A stretch of DNA of 22,086 bases. It comes from Chromera velia (taxonomy: Eukaryota > Sar > Chromeraceae). Within the stretch, counting starts at the first letter, position 1. Every line of letters begins with the position of its first letter. Positions 18,850 through 22,086 of this stretch are shown here, in pieces. Position numbers and translations under genes: made by a program. The DNA is taken from assembly GCA_018398765.1 (NCBI GenBank), contig JAHBMJ010001165.1:12501-34586 (forward strand). The letters run 5' to 3'. The notes below the pieces were generated by a model. The model saw only the letters and a list, made by a program, of their open reading frames with translations, made no database searches and was not told the DNA's origin.

Positions 18850-20175
18850 TCCCGAGTGGATGGGCCGCGTGTGGCTCTTGTCGATTTCACCCGTGCGTTT
18901 GATGAATGAAGGTATAAGAAGTTGGGTGAACAATTGAGAAAGGTAGGGGTCTCTGAAGAACTGATCCGATGGGCATTTTCTTTATTAGAAAAGATAAGGG
19001 CAAGGGTGAAGGGGACGGGAAGCTGGTACCCTGAGCAGATTGGAACGAAGCAAAGGCTAGGCGCCGGCTAGAGAAAAAAAAAAAGAAAAAAAATAAACGA
19101 TTTGAGGAGATTTTTTTTTTTTTTTTTTTTTACTTTTCAACCCTGAACAACAGTTAGCAACAGTTGTACAACACACAAACAACACTTGTACAACACTTGA
19201 ACAACAGTTGTTTGACTGATACAGAAAAAAAAAAAAAAGAAAAAAAGTAAACGATTTTGGGGGATCTTTTTTTTTTTTTTTTCTAGCCGGCGCTTAGAGC
19301 AAAGGGGGACAGCAGGACCTCCCTTCTTCAAAGGATACATCCATGACTTGTCAGAGAGAGTGAGAGAAAAAGGAAGGGACGGGGATAAAAGATAGAGGGC
19401 AGGAGAAGGAGAGAGACCAAAAGTGCTAGTAGAAGAAGATGGACAGTGGATAAACTTCTTTTTTATACTGTTTGCGGATGATACGACGTTGTTGGATGTG
19501 ACAAACAGAGAATTAAACAATCTACTAGAAGGATTGAGGGTATATACAGAGCCTCTCCGCCTTATTTTCTCAGATAAGTCTCGGGTACTCAAGTTGGGGA
19601 GAGAGAGACAAACGAAAGAAATAAAGATAGGCAGCATGATCCTCAGAGAGGAGAAAGCGCAGTCATTCTTGGGTCTTGTGCTTCCAGCAAATTGCGATTT
19701 GAATGTGACTAGAGACAGATCAGTAAGAGCAGAAAGATGCATGCAGGGATTGATGGGAAAGCTGGGAAGGGAAGGAACCATCCCACCTGCAGATTGTTTT
19801 CTTTTATTTAATCAGACAGTGCGTGCCGTGTGGATGTATGGTTATGAAATCCATCCCTGTTCAGACAGGGCGTATGCCGAGTTCGATGAAAAGCAGAGGA
19901 GATTTGTGCGATGAGTGCTGGGGCTAAGGAGAAATGAGAGCATCGAGACGACGCTAATGGAAGGGGGCATGTTTCTAATTGAGATTGAAGTAGCAGAAAG
20001 GATGCTGAGATAGACAAAGAAAGCACTGAAAGAAAAGAGAAATGAAGCGGTAGGGAGGTACGTAATTCATTATCTAAGAGAAGGGATAGAAGATGAGATG
20101 AAGGGGGGGCTAGAGGGAAGAGCTCGATCCGCGCTCCAACTGGGGTTAGGCATCGTCTAACTAACTAACTAACTG
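18850..20175 (+). mobile_element. 5'-truncated, decayed non-LTR (LINE) retrotransposon with RT domain
   Basis: The plus strand reads a reverse-transcriptase core: VALVDFTRAFDE (RT block with the first catalytic Asp), LGEQLRKVGVSEELIRWAFS, PEQIGTKQ, then after an insertion GPPFFKGYIHDL and FFILFADDTTLL (the FADD catalytic box). These are followed by thumb-like and C-terminal segments ending near LREGIEDEMKGGLEGRARSA. Stops lie at about 18907, near 19388, at 19912 and about 20009, and some frame changes are needed, so it is dead. Upstream endonuclease/ORF1 parts are missing, as expected for 5' truncation. The element ends with a CTAACTAACTAACTAACTG tail at about 20157-20175, the simple-repeat tail typical of many LINEs. 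The longest intact piece is 19423-19914. Confidence 0.85.
19057..19297. mobile_element. 241-bp MITE-like element inserted in the RT gene, 8-bp target duplication
   Basis: Terminal inverted repeats are CTAGGCGCCGGCTAGA at 19057-19072 and TCTAGCCGGCGCTTAG at 19282-19297 (15 of 16 complementary). The flanks carry an identical 8-bp duplication AGCAAAGG (19049-19056 and 19298-19305). Removing the element and one duplication gives a continuous RT frame (GTKQRGTAGPPFFKGYIHDL), which proves it is an insertion. There is no coding capacity, so it is non-autonomous. The 8-bp duplication fits hAT-type transposases but is not diagnostic. Confidence 0.93.
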
Positions 20176-20715
20176 TAGAACTAACTATACTTACTCTGAT
20201 AAATTGAAACACATCTAGTTAGTTGATGTAGCTATGATGCAGACCTCTTGAGACATGTCCAAACTATAATCTAGACTGTAATAGACTGTAACAATCATCA
20301 AACAGTCTGATTCAAACTTAATAAAATAACAGTGTTAATTAACAAATCGATATATGTATACCAATTTATCACTTCTATTCACTTCTTATGTTTCATAGCT
20401 TAATCTACATAAACTCCTTCCCCGTTTTGTTTTTTTTAAATCAGGTTGACTCTTTACCTGTAGCTAGACTTGTAGCTTATCAGAATCTACTAAGAATTGT
20501 TTAAAGTTCGCCAGTTCAATGTGTCCCCTAGCCAACTCACGAAGCGACTGACTGGTACTGATTGGTCGGAGAAGTAGGTGAAAATTGAGTGGAAGCAACG
20601 GGGCTCACTGCAAAGTGAGTTGTGGGACACTTCTTCGGACGAAAAGAAGGAAGAAAAGAAGCCCTTTCTCTTTTTTTAAAGAGGCAAAAAGGAAGTCTGA
20701 TTTTCTGAAAACCAG
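20176..20715. other. AT-rich stretch downstream of the LINE
   Basis: No gene is supported. The first 280 bp are AT-rich with CTAGTTAG-type repeats; from about 20500 composition returns to that of gene regions and a pyrimidine tract near 20665 could serve a splice acceptor. Confidence 0.45.
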
Positions 20716-20719
20716 CCGG

Positions 20720-21050
20720 ATGAGATCAAGAGCGCCTTCGATTATGCCCTCAACTGGATCAATCGACTCCTCTCGCTCTCTCTCTCTCTCTCGCTCTCTC
20801 TGTCTCTCTCGGTGCATCGTCACATTCTTTCCTGCATAGGGAGCGATGAGGCCCCATGCAGCCAAAGCTCTCTCTGTGTCTCTTCTTTTGAACAAGCAGG
20901 TGGAAGGAAGGAAGAACACCGGCCTCACTCTCTCATATCCACTCGATACCTGAGGCCTCGAGGGCTAATGCACGAGGACTTTCTCTTTTCTTCCTTCGTT
21001 TTCTCGATCAGGGTCCGTCTGAATTGGCGGAATTAAACAAGAGAAGATCT
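20720..21050 (+). CDS. Possible short plus-strand exons, unidentified
   Basis: Three short open pieces have plausible acceptors. At about 20724-20775, after GAAAACCAG, PDEIKSAFDYALNWINRLLS reads into a (TC)n tract. At about 20841-20900 MRPHAAKALSVSLLLNKQ ends at a CAAGCAG|GTGGAA donor. At about 21010-21045, after TCGATCAG, GPSELAELNKRR is followed by a (TG)n run. They look helical and protein-like, but phases between them were not proven and no family is recognised. They may be exons of one plus-strand gene converging on the minus-strand gene ending at 21549. Confidence 0.25.
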
Positions 21051-21548
21051 GTGTGTGTGTGTGTGTGCGTCTACGGTACGAAGGAAGAGCAGGGGGGGAA
21101 GGGGGGGGCGAACGGTCCAAAGGAGAACGAACTGGGAGGCATGCAGCGTTTAATTGAGTCAGACAGAGAGAAAGAGAATAATTGGGTCTCTCTGTCTCTC
21201 TCTTTCTGTCTGTCTGTCTGTCTGTCTGTCTCTGTACCTGCTCAATCCAAGAGGAGGTTCTCACAGACAGACAACAGTTGAGGGACGGAGGAAGGAGGCA
21301 AGAAAGAAAGAAAAAAAGAAGGAACTAGAACAAGTGAATTCAGACATTCATTTCGTGACACCGAATCCCCCCCCCACTCCACCCCCCCAGAGAGCTAGCT
21401 ATTTTCTCTTCCCTTCCATTAAAATTTAGAAGCAATACCATTTTCTTTCTCTTCACAAATCGAGACCACCTCGCTTTCTGAATTCTTTACAAACAGGAGA
21501 AACAGCACGAACAAACGAACAACGAGAAAGCAAAAGAAAAGAATCCAT
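21051..21548. other. Microsatellite-rich intergenic stretch
   Basis: Holds (TG)n at about 21048-21068, (TGTC)n at about 21206-21232, C runs near 21367-21392 and purine tracts. No gene seen. It lies between possible convergent gene ends. Confidence 0.5.
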
Positions 21549-21615
21549 TTAATACCCCATTGCCGTCGCCTCCTTTTGAATGTCCTCGACCTTCGCATCC
21601 AAAAAACCCTTCACC
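21549..21615 (-). CDS. Last exon of a minus-strand gene entering from the right
   Basis: On the minus strand a CCCCTGCAG acceptor is followed by one leftover base and then VKGFLDAKVEDIQKEATAMG plus Tyr and a TAA stop at 21549-21551. The ending is compact and coding-like, in a helical style. The upstream part should lie at higher coordinates; a TTTGCAG acceptor near 22002 followed by AALRDPLLLAHTG is a possible earlier exon, but no donor could be matched to it. Family not identified. Confidence 0.5.
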
Positions 21616-22059
21616 CTGCAGGGGAAAAGAAAGATGGAGGAGAGAGCGACAGCGAAATAACAAGTGTAGGCTACTGTCACAAAAGGACATCGATATGTAT
21701 GCACACACATGCACACTGACTGACACAGACAGACTGTCTATTTCAACAAGAGGGAGGGCATCGATCGATCTAGATGGACAGAGGGGCGTGCCGATCTTTT
21801 TCTTCTCTGCCATGTTTTCCCTTTCTCCCCTTCTCTTTCCTCCTTTCCAGGCAGGCAGACAGAAAGGCGGCATCTTTTCCTTCGATTTCTCTCACTGACG
21901 ACTACTCAGAGAAAGAGGCAGGCAGGCAGGCAGAAAACACGTGAGATGGATGGAAGGCAGGCAGCCAGTATGAGCAAGGAGGAGAGGATCCCTCAAGGCC
22001 GCGGCTGCAAAGCAACAAGACAAGAGAGAGAAACAAGAAAGAAAGGTACGCAGTACCCG
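21616..22059. other. Intron-like sequence of the right-hand minus-strand gene
   Basis: Mixed sequence with (CA)- and GGCA-type repeats (for example about 21915-21933). The 112- and 128-codon frames here overlap each other on opposite strands and neither looks real. Confidence 0.35.
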
Positions 22060-22086
22060 CCCCCCCCCCCCCCCCCCCCCCCCCCC
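22060..22086. repeat. 27-base C homopolymer at the window edge
   Basis: An uninterrupted C run follows GTACCCG to the last base. The minus strand is a G run that could form a quadruplex. Its position at the very edge also fits a sequencing or assembly break. Confidence 0.9.

Noticed and set aside
19061-19293. TA target duplication (Tc1/mariner type) for the MITE
   Set aside because: A longer perfect 8-bp duplication AGCAAAGG lies just outside and restores the RT frame exactly.

Overview
This window is nuclear DNA from an intron-rich eukaryote, almost certainly a protist. The genes are split into short exons by introns full of simple repeats, nothing is arranged in operons, and there are retrotransposon and DNA-transposon relics. 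A chromerid or related alveolate alga is my best guess, from the style of the genome only.

Layout. Positions 1-6378 are mostly minus strand. A well-supported gene starts at 6378 and runs leftward: three coiled-coil exons chain in perfect phase (6314-6378, 6009-6089, 5635-5800), probably followed by a large proline-rich exon (3774-4622). Two more minus-strand exons (2005-2108 and 286-491) belong to a gene running off the left edge, and a lone plus-strand exon is at 1550-1699. The intervening DNA is AT-rich, hairpin-bearing or microsatellite, including a (CA)n block with CG interruptions exactly every 32 bp.

Positions 6835-9887 are a large inverted repeat: arms of about 1.0 kb around a 1.04 kb spacer. 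Both arms carry the same unrecognised charged-protein gene, broken in different ways. The spacer carries a decayed minus-strand gene that resembles the Crypton-like tyrosine recombinases of algae.

Positions 11015-16711 hold the clearest gene, a class I (Rpd3/HDAC1-3 type) histone deacetylase in about 11 exons, with all zinc-binding and catalytic residues. Its boundaries come from HDAC homology plus exon phase. One exon near the C-terminus cannot be resolved cleanly.

Positions 16712-20175 are repeats: a three-unit tandem repeat of 206-236 bp, a (TAG)n tract, and a decayed non-LTR (LINE) reverse transcriptase ending in a CTAA-type tail. A 241-bp inverted-repeat element with an 8-bp target duplication is inserted in the RT; removing it and one duplication rejoins the RT frame exactly. 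The right end holds possible plus-strand exons (20720-21050), the last exon of a minus-strand gene (21549-21615), and a 27-base C homopolymer.

The genes do not form an obvious pathway. The coherent story is one chromatin enzyme gene and one or two coiled-coil genes among layered, partly nested mobile elements.
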